Assembly (NCBI RefSeq): GCF_000002995.4
Contig: NW_025062476.1
Span: 9,670,501 to 9,734,500, forward strand
From: Brugia malayi
Taxonomy: Eukaryota; Nematoda; Chromadorea; Rhabditida; Onchocercidae
Length of the DNA: 64,000 bases
Direction of reading: 5' to 3'
Part shown: positions 1 through 12,478 of the stretch, piece by piece
How positions within the stretch are numbered: the stretch's first letter is position 1
How the letters are laid out: each line of letters starts with the position of its first letter
Position numbers and translations under genes: made by a program
The notes under the pieces: generated by a model
Databases searched by the model: none
What the model was told of the DNA's origin: nothing
What the model saw: only the letters and a program-made list of their open reading frames with translations

Positions 1-227
1 TAAACATACAAACACATCTAAGGTATGCATAAGATAAATTCCCTATACATCTATCTCAAGCAAAGTAGTTTTGCTATATCCTATACATATCTTGATACCA
101 AATGTTGATCTTATTTCTATATTAAAGAACTGTAAAAAATATACTGAAACTTATGTGTATTATTATTACACTAACTCCATTTATCTGAATCAACGAAGCT
201 GATTTTATTAAAAATTTAGCAACTTAC

Positions 228-1173
228 CTGGAATTCCCGATATTTTGCCTGGATCAGCTGCTGCAGCTTTGTAAAAAGCGCCTTTGGATTCGCAGCTTGC
301 AGTTGTGGCTTTACTCGCAATGCAAATGCCTGCAATTAACTGAAAACATTGAATATTTAACATTTCTAAGCATAGAAATCATAAAACTTCAACAAAATTT
401 CCCAACCTTTGGGACATATTCTAATAAATACTTCAATTACTCAAACAAATATTTGTATACGTTAACAACGGTAAAACAAAGTAGTGTTGAAGATCATGAA
501 CTTACTGAAACGTTTATTTCCAACGTACCTTTGATCGGAATCCTACAGAAGATATGAATTTAAACGAAATCACCTTTGCAGAACTAATTGAGTTGATATC
601 TTCCTCTGTGAAATTATTTGGTACATCATTCAGACCAAGCATTGTGCAAATCTCTGCCGAACTAGCATTTTGTTCAATGGCACTTTCCCTTCTTTTTTTT
701 AATCGTCCTTTCTTTGAACCTTTTTTACGTTTGGTAGAACGAGAATGCTCTAATGCTGCAAATCAGAACAGCTACTAAATGAAAAAATGATAATAAAAAA
801 GACTATATACTGATATATATACTTGATTAGACTATATACTTGATTAAACTGTTAGACTTATATGCACCCTCTTTTTATACATATTTTTTTTCGCAGAAAC
901 GAGTAAGCTTCCAATGCCTAGTGATAATTGTCAAATTTAAAATGTAAACTGTATCAATTTCTATCAGAGGTCAGTCATCAACTAAGAACTTTTGATAATA
1001 TATTTAAATAAAATGTAAACTTCAGGTGGTAACCAAGTAGCAGCTTAGGACAACACAATTAGCTAATTAATAAGGTATAAAAACCAACCATTTGTTTCTT
1101 CAGCAATGTCTTCATCGTCGTGATCTTCTTCCGCAGCATCACCTTCATTACTTTGAACCGAATCTTCTTCCAT
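228..1173 (-). CDS. CHD3/CHD4 (Mi-2)-like chromatin remodeller, 5' end only
   Basis: Three minus-strand exons join in frame: 1089-1173, 574-755 and 228-329. The rest lies beyond the left edge. The ATG at 1173 is preceded by an in-frame stop. The first exon is acidic (MEEDSVQSNEGDAAEED), followed by a basic stretch (STKRKKGSKKGRLKKRRES). The next part reads SSAEICTMLGLNDV and, across the second intron, AFALRVKPQLQAANPK and LIQAKYREFQ. This order matches the CHDNT domain at the N terminus of CHD3/4/5 proteins, the Mi-2 helicases of NuRD-type complexes (LET-418/CHD-3 in C. elegans). The PHD fingers, chromodomains and helicase core are not in the window, so the call rests on CHDNT alone. The donor after exon 2 (GTGATT) is weak, but it gives the expected domain continuity. 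I cannot tell the let-418 paralogue from the chd-3 paralogue. Confidence 0.75.
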
Positions 1174-1370
1174 CGCTTCTTCTACAACACTTTACACTCC
1201 ATTATTGTTAAAATGAACTTTCTTCAACACGACAGCGTAATTCTTGCGTCTTTGTTTATTATTTAAACTTGTTCCCGTATTCCCTTTTTAGTCTCTATTT
1301 CTGTCCTTAGGAAATCTTAGCCATATTTAGATCCTGTAGCAACTTTCGTCTCAAGTTTTAGCCTTTAATC

Positions 1371-1480
1371 AATAATAACAATAATAATTAATAATAATAA
1401 TAACAGTAACAATAACAATAATTACTATTACTCCTCATTATTATTACTATCATTTATTATCATTATTATTATTATTATTA
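1371..1480. repeat. (AAT)n followed by (ATT)n, imperfect inverted simple repeat
   Basis: Runs of AAT/AAC triplets on the left face runs of ATT/ACT triplets on the right, so the two halves are roughly self-complementary and could fold into a long AT hairpin. Confidence 0.8.
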
Positions 1481-2751
1481 CTCTAACTTATATTCACGTG
1501 ATATTAATAAATAATTTTACGGTTAAAATTAAGTTATAGGGCTCATTTCGGCGATGTAAATGACAGTCATATGTGACATGCAACCCGACTTCCATATTAA
1601 TTCTCCTACAGCTGTTTTAGAAGGATGGTGAATTAGCTAAGGAGGGAAGTTACCATGCGGAGACGATTGGGTATGGGTAGTTTGTTCCATTTCCTCATCC
1701 GACATCACTCTCTATTTGATCACCAGCTAAATATATCGAATGGCTGGTTGGAACACTGAAAACAAACACAGGAATCGTTTGTTTGAGTGATAAAAACGCA
1801 ACGCTTCTTGGATTTACACACAGCATGGAAATATGATGAATCGCATAGGTTCCAAAAGACACCTGAACCTCAGTCTAAGCCTAACCGTTTCCGACTTCCT
1901 TGATCTGAAGTTCTTCCCATCACTGGCATACAAGTTGACATCAGTGATATCATCTCGATGAGCCGTCTAACAGTCACCTCGTAGACCACCGGTAACTGCG
2001 TAGAAGACGGCAGAACAGAAGTGTTAAGTGAAGTTTTGAAAAATCGATAACTGAGGGGAGGAGGAGGAGGAAGGAGAGTGGTGGGTAGGCTGTCGTGCGG
2101 GGTGCCAGCGGGTTCCTGTGAAGCAGTAATATCGAACTACGTGCATCTTCGTGCTGTCGTCAATGGTCGCCTGGAATGAACGGGACCGAGTGACCGGATA
2201 GGTTAGGAATGGGCGAATTAGTTGGGTAAGTGATGGCGGACTGCCATGGTTGTGTATCAGCAACGGAAGAAGCAAAGGAAGAAACGTTTGGTTACACGCA
2301 GGGTAGGTAGCAGATATGCAAATTGTGCCATAGACGCAGAGCAATGCAAGTTCGAGTCATTCAGGTCGATTTTAAAATGTTTCAATCTCAGTTTGTATTC
2401 CTTTTTTGGAAAGACTTCCCGTATCAGACATTAGTCATTTGCTCGCAAGTTGTTGCGAATTTATGGACCGATTGTCAGTTGGATGAAGCGTCTTATATAA
2501 GCAATCTTCGAAAGCATTTCCTTTCCCCTATTTCTTATTTAATAATTAATTCAAGAAAGGGAGGAAAAACAGGACTCCAGCTGAAATCACCAGAAATGAA
2601 AACGTACGGGGTAAGTCTAAGCCTAAATGTCACTTTCTTAGGTCAACCCCATTTCACCTGTAGCTTATCACCCTGAACAATAATAAGAGAAAAGGAACGA
2701 TCGATATCAGTAGAAAGAACTTTTCGAGCAGGTGAGGGACACCCACCTATT

Positions 2752-2802
2752 ATTCATTCATTCATTCATTCATTCATTCCTCCATTCATTCATTCATTCA
2801 TA
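2752..2802. repeat. (ATTC)n tetranucleotide microsatellite
   Basis: About a dozen ATTC units, interrupted once by CTCC. Confidence 0.9.
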
Positions 2803-4227
2803 TTATATAAGCAAATCGATATTGCTACCCTTTACATTGTATCGATCGATGGGCCACTAAATCGGTAGCAAATGCGTTAAATAGTACCGATGAATGGAGG
2901 ATTTTTGCCAGTTGAACTGTTGTTAACACCCGTTGTCTTCATCATCTTTCACCATTTAGGTAATATATTGATGATGGACTGCTGAGCATTCAAGAAATCT
3001 CGAGAAGACTCCGCGATTCTTATTTTTCCTTAATTATAATCCGAGGAACATCTCACTTCAGTCAGGTTTGAAGGATGTTAAATTCACGATGTAAACAAGC
3101 AGCATTGGAAGAATATTAAGGACGAATAAAAGACACTTGAATTCCCGCATGAATTGCCTATAAACAAATATATCTGAGTGAATCGTAATTCTGAAGGAGT
3201 AGAACATTCATGGAAGTTTGCCAAACATCTTTCATATTAAGATGAGCGTAAATGAGTTCATGTCTAATGACAACGGGAAAGCAACTTGGGAAAGATATCA
3301 CTGTTATATCTATTCGAGGAATGATACTGCTCGAGAATGTGTTACGTCTAGCAGATATGAGCGATGGATAGTTCGTTCTTCCATTTTTACCGGGCTCTTA
3401 ATTCATTTCTTTGGAAATGAAGATTTGATCCACGTAAATTTTTATCGTCTTTTATGTAATCATTTTGAAGAGCAAACTGTTAACCAATTTTGACCAGTTT
3501 CAGACTTGGAAATATCTTCATGATTCAGTTATAAAATAACTACTAATCAATTAGGCTGAGTATTTTTTGTGTTGATCCATCTGTATGCAGTTAATCATTC
3601 GATGACATCAAGCATGAATGGACATTTGACATTCTTGCAAATATGTATACTACGAAATGTTGCATCCTTTTAATCATTTGCTGTCAGCAAATTCTAGTAA
3701 ATTATTTCTTGCATCATTTTACGAGCTCATTTCACCTGTAATAAAACCATTTTTTTTTCCTTCCAGTTGTAATTTTTCTTGTGTTTAATTATAAAGTGAT
3801 TAGTTGAAATGTTGCATAACCTATGAAAATAAATGACTAACATTCACAGTTGCTTCTGAATGCATCTGTCTAATTCATAATTATACTAACGATTAACGGT
3901 CAACTTAGCACTCATACACTTAACATTCAAAGTGAAAAATGGAAGACTTTCCGAAGAGAAACACTAAATTTCTTAAACACTTATCTTTGCTAGACGGAGG
4001 TCAAAGTTTAGCTAATGACATGAAATATTTATATGTTGCTCGTTAAAGCACGCTTAATTTAAGACAAACAAATTTCCGTATTTTAAATCTATAGGCTCGA
4101 CAAAAGCTCTTATGGAGAAGGAAGGAATATGGCTCTAACAGTCTGCTTCTCTTGAAATGCAGTTGGCAATTCTCTGCACTTTTCGATTCGTCCCACTTAA
4201 CATCATAAACAAAACTATAATCAGTAG

Positions 4228-4237
4228 ATATATAAGA
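4228..4237 (+). promoter_or_regulatory. TATA-like element of the U6 gene
   Basis: An ATATATAAG-type motif lies about 25 bases before the U6 start. This is where RNA polymerase III snRNA promoters of animals carry a TATA box. I could not identify the proximal sequence element with confidence. Confidence 0.5.
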
Positions 4238-4256
4238 ATTAAGTATGTGCAATTGT

Positions 4257-4360
4257 GTTCATTCCGATGAACATATACTAAAATTGGAACAATACAGAGA
4301 AGATTAGCATGGCCCCTGCGCAAGGATGACACGCAAATTCGTGAAGCGTTCCAAATTTTT
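4257..4360 (+). ncRNA. U6: U6 spliceosomal snRNA
   Basis: The 5' stem-loop is GTTCAT-TCCG-ATGAAC. The body holds the invariant U6 blocks: AATTGGAACAATACAGAGAA (with ACAGAGA, which pairs with the 5' splice site), GATTAGCATGGCCCCTGCGC (with AGC and the U4-pairing region), and AAGGATGACACGCAAATTCG. The 3' end TTCCAAATTTTT serves as the pol III terminator and LSm2-8 binding tail. The length of about 104 nt is normal. The core appears intact and a TATA-like box lies upstream, so this looks like a functional gene rather than a pseudogene. Confidence 0.95.
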
Positions 4361-5162
4361 CGTGGATTTTGGAAGTTAGTTGGTTACAATGATATGCATT
4401 ATTTGTATATTCTTACGTATAAAAAAGAGACTTTAGGCAGATTAAGGTATGCTTGTAACTTCCCAAAAGGATTGGTCAGGTCAATGTTCCTTTTCGGTGA
4501 ATCTCTTAAGTTAAAGAGCAATTCGGCAATGTGTTGTCTGACCGCTCCAAATCTGCTAATAATAGCAATGTGTTACATGAAATTTGTTACGTCCATTACA
4601 TTTACATAAGTTCTTGGGCTACCGTTCACTGAAAGTACGTGAAACACTGATGGGTTGACGTAGCAATATCACGATGAAAATGACATTCATGCATATTAAC
4701 ATCCCACTTAAGCTAAAATGATCTGCAGTCGTCATGTCGATGTTGAGTACTTGTGCATTTGTTATTACTTAATCCAAGCACATTTGTTTTTTTACAAAAA
4801 ATCAGTGTGATGATTTGCTGGAAGTACGAGTGTAGTTTTTTCCAACCGATTTTTATGTTTTAACGAAGCTGAAGTCTATGGAAGACGAAATAGGAGATTT
4901 CCCGCTTTCTCTTCAGAACAAAGAAGCACCGCCAAGGAAGAATCTGTAATATCAGTGGTCATTCACAGCATTATTGTCATACGAAAACGGAAGTGGATGA
5001 CGGACAGATGAAAAAGGACAGGATAAAATTAAAATAGCAATGACAACAGCACAAATAATGATGAAAGAAGGAGACAGCCAGTTTAGTAGTTCCTCTAACT
5101 CTGCTATAGTGGTTTCGGATACCTACCTATCCAACTCCAATCCTCATGTAGAAAATTTCTGT

Positions 5163-5242
5163 CGACAACCGGAATGAACCTGAGTCAGAGATGCAGAGAC
5201 GCTTGCTGTGCCGTCTGACACGACTACCAGTGCGCTACGATA
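5163..5242 (-). pseudogene. Decayed tRNA or tRNA-derived SINE-like element
   Basis: Read on the minus strand, an A-box-like TAGCGCACTGGTAG (5224-5237) is followed about 45 bases later by a B-box-like GGTTCATTCC (5171-5180). This is the spacing and order of the pol III internal promoter in tRNAs. The arms do not pair into a full cloverleaf as far as I can tell, and no clean anticodon loop is visible. It may be a degenerate elongator tRNA (the D-arm resembles tRNA-Met) or the head of a SINE. Confidence 0.45.
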
Positions 5243-6647
5243 ATAAAACCTGATCTGATCCAAACATACTCTGTTTTTATGCTTCATTTATTGCTCTCTC
5301 CTATCCTTTTACTGTTGCTGCTATCCAATCGACATTCAATCGCCTTAACAACCGAAGCCACCGGTCATATAAGAAACTGTTTCTGATAAGTATTTTAGAT
5401 TGTAATTCTTTTTGAAAAATGATGAACCCCATCATTTATGGTCTGCTTAATTCACTTCATTTCTCCCATTACATGATCCTCGATAAGGCCGCCCTATTAA
5501 CTGTCACCTGTCTACGATCTTGATAGTTCTTTTTTGGCTCTCTATAATTTGTGTCTAAAAATCTGAAGACTGGAACAAATACGGTTCTGCGAATGAATGA
5601 CCATTTATTCATTATGACATTAAATTAAAATCGTCACATAGTCGCTCCAGGCAATCTTAATGACTTATTTTTTATTCACCTATCGGAAACGGACTTCCAA
5701 CTGGATTTTTGACATCAGCATTAAACCATAATTCCAATTAAGTTAGCAGGTTACATCCGTTCGATTTATCCGTGTAGGAGGGTTGAAAATATCAAGTATA
5801 AATAACCACTTATTTTTCAAAAAATGTTTGTATAAGAAATCCGAAAAGTTGTGCATGTGTGAGATTTAAGGAACGCCCTAAGGACTTTAGAGGTGAGTAT
5901 GCAGTGGATCAATAAGTGAAAAATGTATAATACAAGTAATTACTTCGTTGCTCTCATGTACTAATATTACTTTATTTAAACCGAACCAACGGTTTCAGTC
6001 GGCTTGTTTACTTCAAAGAATATTTTGCTACCATGGAATAAGTCAAGTCACTTCTTCTTAAATATCAGTTAAGCAAAGGGAAAGATTACGTGACTCCTTC
6101 TTATAAGGCTACTTACAGTAAGTATGCAACGTTAACGTAACTATCCTGATGCCTCAGTCAGTTTTCAATGTTATACCCACATCAGAACTGTTTTTCCACT
6201 GTGTTATTGTGTGACTTAAATCTGACTTAAATCTTATTATATTTTTTAAGCAACCTTTCACTTATTTCCCATTCTGATTAATCATAATGTAGCAATGAAA
6301 CTCTAAAAATCCAAACATCTTAGTGGTTTCAGTACTGAAAAATTTCTTCTGCCTCCATGGTTTGAACGGATTTTCAGTGGTACATTTCGTCACGAGTCGG
6401 AAAAGAGGATGTCTGGGCCGGTTCTGCTGCTGTCCCCTAATTAGTGTATACCTGTCTGTATGTCTGTTCGTCTGTCTGCGTCCAATAACAGGATTTTACT
6501 ATATATATTTGTCAGTAATGGCGATGTAACCGGAAATACGGAGGGATAGAAGGAGAGATAGGGCAGTGGTGGTGCGCGCTGATGGTGTCGGTGCCGGAGC
6601 TGCAAACAAACATGTTGTGCCTCGATGAACGGACAAACCGATTAGGT

Positions 6648-6673
6648 GGGGGGGGGGGGGGGAGGAGGGGGGG
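6648..6673 (+). repeat. Long G-tract (G15 plus G2 and G7 runs)
   Basis: A run of 15 G followed by A-GG-A-G7. It has quadruplex-forming potential on the plus strand. Confidence 0.85.
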
Positions 6674-6749
6674 AAAAATTCTTTTCCTGCTTGGTGATGT
6701 TATAATTTTGTGGATGCTGCATTTATTCTTTCCTAAACACATACACCAC

Positions 6750-6751
6750 AC

Positions 6752-6784
<33 letters not shown>

Positions 6785-6830
6785 CACATACACATACATA
6801 TACAGACACGCACACACACATATATAATAC
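6750..6830. repeat. (CA)n/(TA)n compound microsatellite
   Basis: CACACA tract, then TATATA, then further CA-rich repeats. Confidence 0.9.
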
Positions 6831-9194
6831 ATACACTCTTATCCCCTCTGCTCCGTTTTAACAACGTATCCGTCCGTCTCGCTGCAACCGGGCAACATCG
6901 CTGTCGTCATCAGCCGGTTCTATCGCTACTTACTGCCCGTTCATTCCGTACCTTACATTGATGATTAACTATCCTTTCCTCCCTATGTCCGTTTCTTACC
7001 TACTGCAATACATGAGAATAGAGGTAAGTATGAGAGTCCGGCCCGGCTCGGCTCCTGTCATTTTCATCCGCTTACTAGCCGATCTCATTTCCCTTCTCTG
7101 TCGTCCTGTGTTGTTGTTGTTGTTGCCGTTGCTGTCAAGTCAGTCGTCACCTTTTATCTCTCAAAATGGCACTCCTTCGGTTTTTCCTTTTTCCTGATCC
7201 GAAGTTCTCACTACTTTCTTTTTTCTCAGAAAATCATAAGGAACAATCAGAGCAGTCTACTAGTAATCAAGCAAGCACCCAAAGATAATTATTTGGGTTA
7301 ATCGTAGTTTAAAGTTTAAATGAGTAAGTAATGAGCTATATGGAAGGATAATGATTCATGAGACATTCCCACTGACACATCTTTTGTCTAAAAGATCAAC
7401 CGGACCAGCATACATTTCATTCGCTAACATCCTCTTCCATTTGCCAATTCTCGAGAACATAGAAGTTTTCTGTGGGGCATTCTAGCAAACCTAGATGGCA
7501 GTAAGTACCAAAAAAACTTAGTAAATTGTATTACCCTTCCTTCCTATGTAAACAGCATCTTCAAGTTATTCATAGAAATACAGCATCATGAAACATCGAT
7601 AACCTTATGGTAGATGAGGTATCATTATTATTCTTTTCACTTCTGTAACTCCTACACCTTTCCTTATTCTTATAACTCTTACACCGAGACACCTCTTATG
7701 TCATTTTGATGTTTTCTCTATTTTGGTGCACTGTGAAGTTCGGCTAAATAATGACCCTTGACCCTTCCGGATCTCTCTCATTTACTTACAATCTTATTCA
7801 CTCTATGCGTTACAGTTGCATCTGTTACATCGTTTGAAACTTGCAAGGATGCTGTTCTTCGTTTCAAAAACTTGATTTCTCGTTTCAGTATTGTTTATTC
7901 CTTCATATACAATAAATGAATAGAAGTTAGGAAAAGATGACAAGCTGAAATATGGTGAGGTAATACTTTGCTTAATTTGGACTCACGATGTCTGATCTCT
8001 TTTATTGTCTTTTTTGCTATTCGTTTTATTTCAATTCAGTTATAAATGACAGTATCATTTTTCTTTATAGTGTGTACATTGCTTATTTAAATCTCCTTAT
8101 TCATGTTAATTCCAACATAATTGACTCATTTGGGAATGACATCCACCAAGGTGGAGTAAATTTTGTTTTTTACCTATTTAACTCATTTTCAAAATGACTT
8201 TGTTGATTCTCCAGATTCACTACACATATAATAGTCCAGGACATCTCTGCCATTCTTAGCTTCTTGCTTATACTTTTTTTGCGGGACTTTCTTTCGTTGT
8301 AGCTTGATGATTAATTTCATTTCCTGCCCTTATTCCAATTTAAATCATTGGAATGCTGTTTAAGAAAGCAAGTCGTTGAAAGATTAAGTTTGAATCGAAC
8401 ATTATTCAGCAGCAAATTTGAAAGCAGAATGAATTGTCGTATGATGCATGTCATTGTTTGTAACTGTTGCCACAGATGTCACGAGCAAAGAAATCTTTCA
8501 TCTTGTAACACGAGCTCGTCACTTCACTTCCCCATCAGTTCTCTCAATACAACAGTTTCAGTGTCGATAACTGTAGGTACTATATAAAAATGGAGTAATG
8601 CTAATCGTCATATAATTAAAATTTTTCTCTCTCTGTAACTCAATCTAAAAAATTGTAGGCATATTATATGTTGGGGTTTAAATGATTGAAGAAATTCCTG
8701 TAAAAAATGTTTAATTCCTACCTAGTTCTCACTTTTCTTCCTGTTCTCTGCCATCTAGGATTGACAACTGTATTTATATGAGTGGTATGATGAGCAATGG
8801 TTTAATTAATTCCACTTTTGTGCTTATTGAAAACTGTGGGCAGTGCAGCACTCCCACTGATTGTGGTTTGGCTCGCATCATCCGTGATAGTCAGATCATT
8901 ACTAGGTTTGAAGTAACCATGGAACTCTATAAAAAAAGAAATGTGTTGTATGACATTAATTAGAGCAGAGGTGTCCAGAAAGGAAGGATATTAAGAACTT
9001 TCATAGTTGCGAACTGCTTGCTTTGTTATTTCCTATTTATGAATAGTGACATGCACAAAAATTCAACTACCAAAATTTCAAAAGTCTTCCCTTAACATAT
9101 ATGAGAATTTCCCTTCATTGTGCTAAATGGAACTGAACTAAGAGTCACACAATGATACTACGCGTTTGATTTGATTCCATAATTTTCACACATA

Positions 9195-9221
9195 TACATT
9201 CATTTTTTTTTTTTTTTTTTT
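9195..9221. repeat. Poly-T tract
   Basis: About 20 consecutive T. Confidence 0.8.
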
Positions 9222-9747
9222 GTTTATAGTTCGAGAATTTGACGTAAATCTATAATTTCGTCGATGAATGAATCATATGAAGGCAAGATTTCACAAGTTA
9301 CTGGATTTTGACGAGCTTGGTTTTGATGCATTTTCAACAAAAAGACGCTACCTTACTTCCGAGTAAATTCTGCATAATTATCGTTCATTAGATGGTTTTT
9401 AAGTCTTGTACTGATAATACCTTCTTATCCCACCCTAACCCTCTTTTTTATCCTCACGTTTTTCTCTCAGCTTCTAGCCCACTATATATTTCCGAAGTCT
9501 GGCATCATTTCTTTCCCCGTACCATCTTTGTTATATCAAAAATATCTAAAGTATCTAAATATGCTCTGTCTCTTTGTTTTTTATTTACTCAGTTTTCGTA
9601 AGTGAATTGAGTTAGTCGAATCGTGAAGATATGAAATGAGCGGTATTTAACGACAAGTGTTAGCTTGTCATGACCTCAAGAGTCGGAGAATAGGATCATT
9701 GCTCATCGACATATGATTAATTACCGAAAACGATATTATAATTTCGA

Positions 9748-12478
9748 TTGAAAAGGGTGAAAAGGAATTGTCCAATTAAAATATCCCATTACAGTACTAA
9801 TTCGTTGTCGCGCATATTACCAATGCCTTCACCATGTTATTTGAACCCTCCGGGTGAACCATCGTTCAACGAAATCCTTATCACTACCGTTCGCGAATAT
9901 CCTGCTTTGTATAGCAATCAGCGTAGGACTTTCGAGAATATCGACAGGAGCAAAGTTTGGGAAGAAGTTGCAGCTAAAATAGGGCGTGGCGTGACAGGTT
10001 ATATTGAGTTATCTTAAGATTTTCATTGCAATTCAGTTAAAGCCTTATTAAGACTATCCTGCCATTTAATGTTTTACTATGACTTCACAGTATTAATCCA
10101 GTTTGTCTGACTTGTCATATTATCTGCTTTGAATAGGCTACTGACATTTTAACGGCTTTGAATGTATGTTAGTAGACTTCTTCGCTTCGAGTTTAAATAG
10201 GAGCATTGAACATTTCAGTGAAACACTCATTATGTATCGGCACTATCTAGCTATTGCAAACGAGGCATAGTGACGAATTGTATATAACAGTTCTTCTTCT
10301 TAGATAAAATTTATTTGAATTTGAGAAACATTTACACATGGAAATGGAAATGATAGTATGCTACATGATCATTTACAGGAGAATTCGCCAAGAAGCGCTG
10401 GTTGCAACTTCGTGATCGTTATCGCAAAGAACTGAAAATATCGATTGCTCAGAATTTTAGTCAACCTCAAAAATGGAGCCATTTTCCACTCTTAAATTGG
10501 CTCGATCCATATCTTCAAGGAGCAATGTATTTTTTTTTTGCATTTTACTTTTATTGCTTATTTTTGTTATTAACTTTTCATCAATGTCATTTACCTATAG
10601 ATGAAAAATATTTTGTAGACATGACTTTACATCTTAGTATGCTCTATTATACGTTCACAAAGCATTTAGAAAGTTTTTTTCACTATTCAAAAAGTAAATA
10701 GAGTCAGGAGAAAAGATTTATATATTTTTTAGCATAAAATTTTTAGGAATTTCTTTCATATAGTTGAATACTCTATTATAGACCAATTACACCGAACAGT
10801 TCAGCTCCCTGTTATACTCTTGATAATGTTAGTACTACTGGTAATAGTGATGCATTTTACGAAAATTTTGCTGTCAAGTTGTCGTCTGCAGAATTATCAG
10901 CTGGCGGTATGCACATCATTAAGTTTTATTCTTTCTAGTTATGGAAGTTTACCTTGCTGATTCAAATCTAGAAATAAGTCGCTAAGAAGAGACAGTTCTT
11001 TTGTTAAGAGTGAAAGAACATATTGCACTAAAAGCTCGTGTTAGAATAGTGCTGTCAGTAGCCGCAATTTTATATTGCAAAATCTGAATGATACATGCTC
11101 CTTTGTTCTTTTAAGTTTTTATAATTTATAGCAAATGAAAGCATATTATCGGAATGTTTTGATGATTTAAAACCGGTGATGTCAACTCTTCAATCAGTAC
11201 TTGCTGTTGCTGAGGCTACCGCAAATTTGAAAAAGGAAGCTGCGGCTGTAGCTGGAAAGAAAAAAGAATTGTCGATAACACTAGAAAGTAAGTTATAAAG
11301 TCAATGAAAAAGATGCTGATCCTAGATGTTGTTACATAGCCAAAGTTAATTTTTGGAAGGGACATTTTAAGATTTTCAAATTTAACGAAAACTTATTATA
11401 TCATAGTTCATTAAAATTGAAGACAGTGTTTTATTTGGTGGAGTTTTTATCCATTCAGTTGTTGTTTTTCAGACGGTTTTGAAACCGATGGAGATAGCGA
11501 TATGAACTGTTCAGATATTAGTGCATGTAATGGGAAAATATCGAAGGAACAATGTGGAAGTCCATCACCTTCATCTCCTCAAGCTTCGGTTGCCTCAGTG
11601 CAGGATGATGGTAATTTAAAAAGTGCTCGAATGCCCAGTGGTTGTTCAACACCTCAAGAATTGCAACCATTACATGATGGACCATCTCATTTGTCAGCAT
11701 TTGATGGGCCCAATGTAGCCTCATCGCCGTGCACTTCTGAAGCAGGCCTTGAAACAGAAGAGATATTACATGTGCATGGTCCTCCTTGTCCTATGAAATC
11801 TCAGGAATATCACGATGTAGCTAACGCTATATCCTCTTCAACAGTCATTATCCCACAACACCAGAGCTCATCTACAAATGCCCCAGCCATAGCTTTAGCC
11901 AGGACGGGTAATCCAGTTACTTTTAAATCACTGATATCACATCCCACTCGAAATTCGCCGTACCGACTACCTGTTTATTCAAGTGTTAGATTTCGGGCAC
12001 GAAATATGAAGAAGCAACAGCAACAGCAGATGAATTTAACGAAATCATTCCAACAAGTAAATTCAATCAATAGCACTAATAGCACGGATGCGGACTGGAT
12101 TAATGATGAAGAAATGCTTTTTGCTCGTTTTGTTGGTTTACGATTGAAAAAAATGAATTCACACTGTAGAAGCATGGTATGTTTCATTGAATTACCATTA
12201 ATCTTTATTCATGTGACATTCATCCACAACCGAATCGCAAGTAGCAATCTCTCTTACTCAGAAAATGACTGATGCATAACTATATAAATTTGACATGAAA
12301 ATATCCGCACTAAGATATGTTCTTCATTCTGAATAATTCTTTTGTTCTTCCAATAAAACTTAGCTAACGCAAGATTCCTCGTAGAGTCCTTATTTTACAT
12401 GATTTATTTTTGCAGGCACGAATGAAAATTATGCAAATATTGGATAGCTATGAAGAGGGAATGATAGATGATGAATAA
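9748..12478 (+). CDS. MADF-BESS domain protein
   Basis: Six exons join in frame: 9748-9997, 10379-10526, 10782-10906, 11132-11287, 11473-12176 and 12416-12478, giving about 481 aa. An alternative ATG at 9823 (M26) follows an acceptor-like ATTACAG at 9792 and may be the true start after trans-splicing. Residues about 40-132 form a MADF domain, a Myb-like DNA-binding fold: FNEILITTVREYPALY, then VWEEVAAKIG, then EFAKKRWLQLRDRYRKELK across the first intron, then WLDPYL. A Lys/Ala-rich helix follows (NLKKEAAAVAGKKKEL). Then comes a long Ser/Pro-rich, probably disordered region with a Q5 run. The C terminus (FARFVGLRLKKM...ARMKIMQIL) has the layout of a BESS protein-interaction motif, as in Adf-1-type transcription regulators. 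A sequence-specific DNA-binding role is inferred from family. AATAAA overlaps the stop and recurs at 12485. Confidence 0.9.

Larger units (their letters stand above)
1174..4256. other. Intergenic region, no gene supported
   Basis: Upstream of the CHD-like gene. It holds an (AAT)n/(ATT)n block at 1371-1480 and an (ATTC)n microsatellite at 2752-2802. A GC-richer patch at about 2000-2350 has overlapping open frames on both strands, but none shows a recognisable domain or a consistent splice model. I see nothing else. Confidence 0.5.
4361..9747. other. Intergenic region, no protein gene supported
   Basis: Contains a tRNA-like element near 5.2 kb, a G-tract at 6648-6673, a CA/TA microsatellite at 6750-6830 and a T-tract near 9.2 kb. 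The stretch 6320-7200 is less AT-rich than its surroundings and has several short open frames with no recognisable domain or splice structure. Confidence 0.5.

Noticed and set aside
2024..2676. Overlapping open frames on both strands in a GC-richer patch
   Set aside because: No recognisable domain, no splice sites linking them, low-complexity residues from GGA/CCT repeats.
6512..6832. 106-codon minus-strand frame rich in Y, C, V, P
   Set aside because: It is a translation of the CA repeat and the G-tract.
11518..11724. Minus-strand frame opposite the MADF gene
   Set aside because: Shadow of a long plus-strand coding exon.
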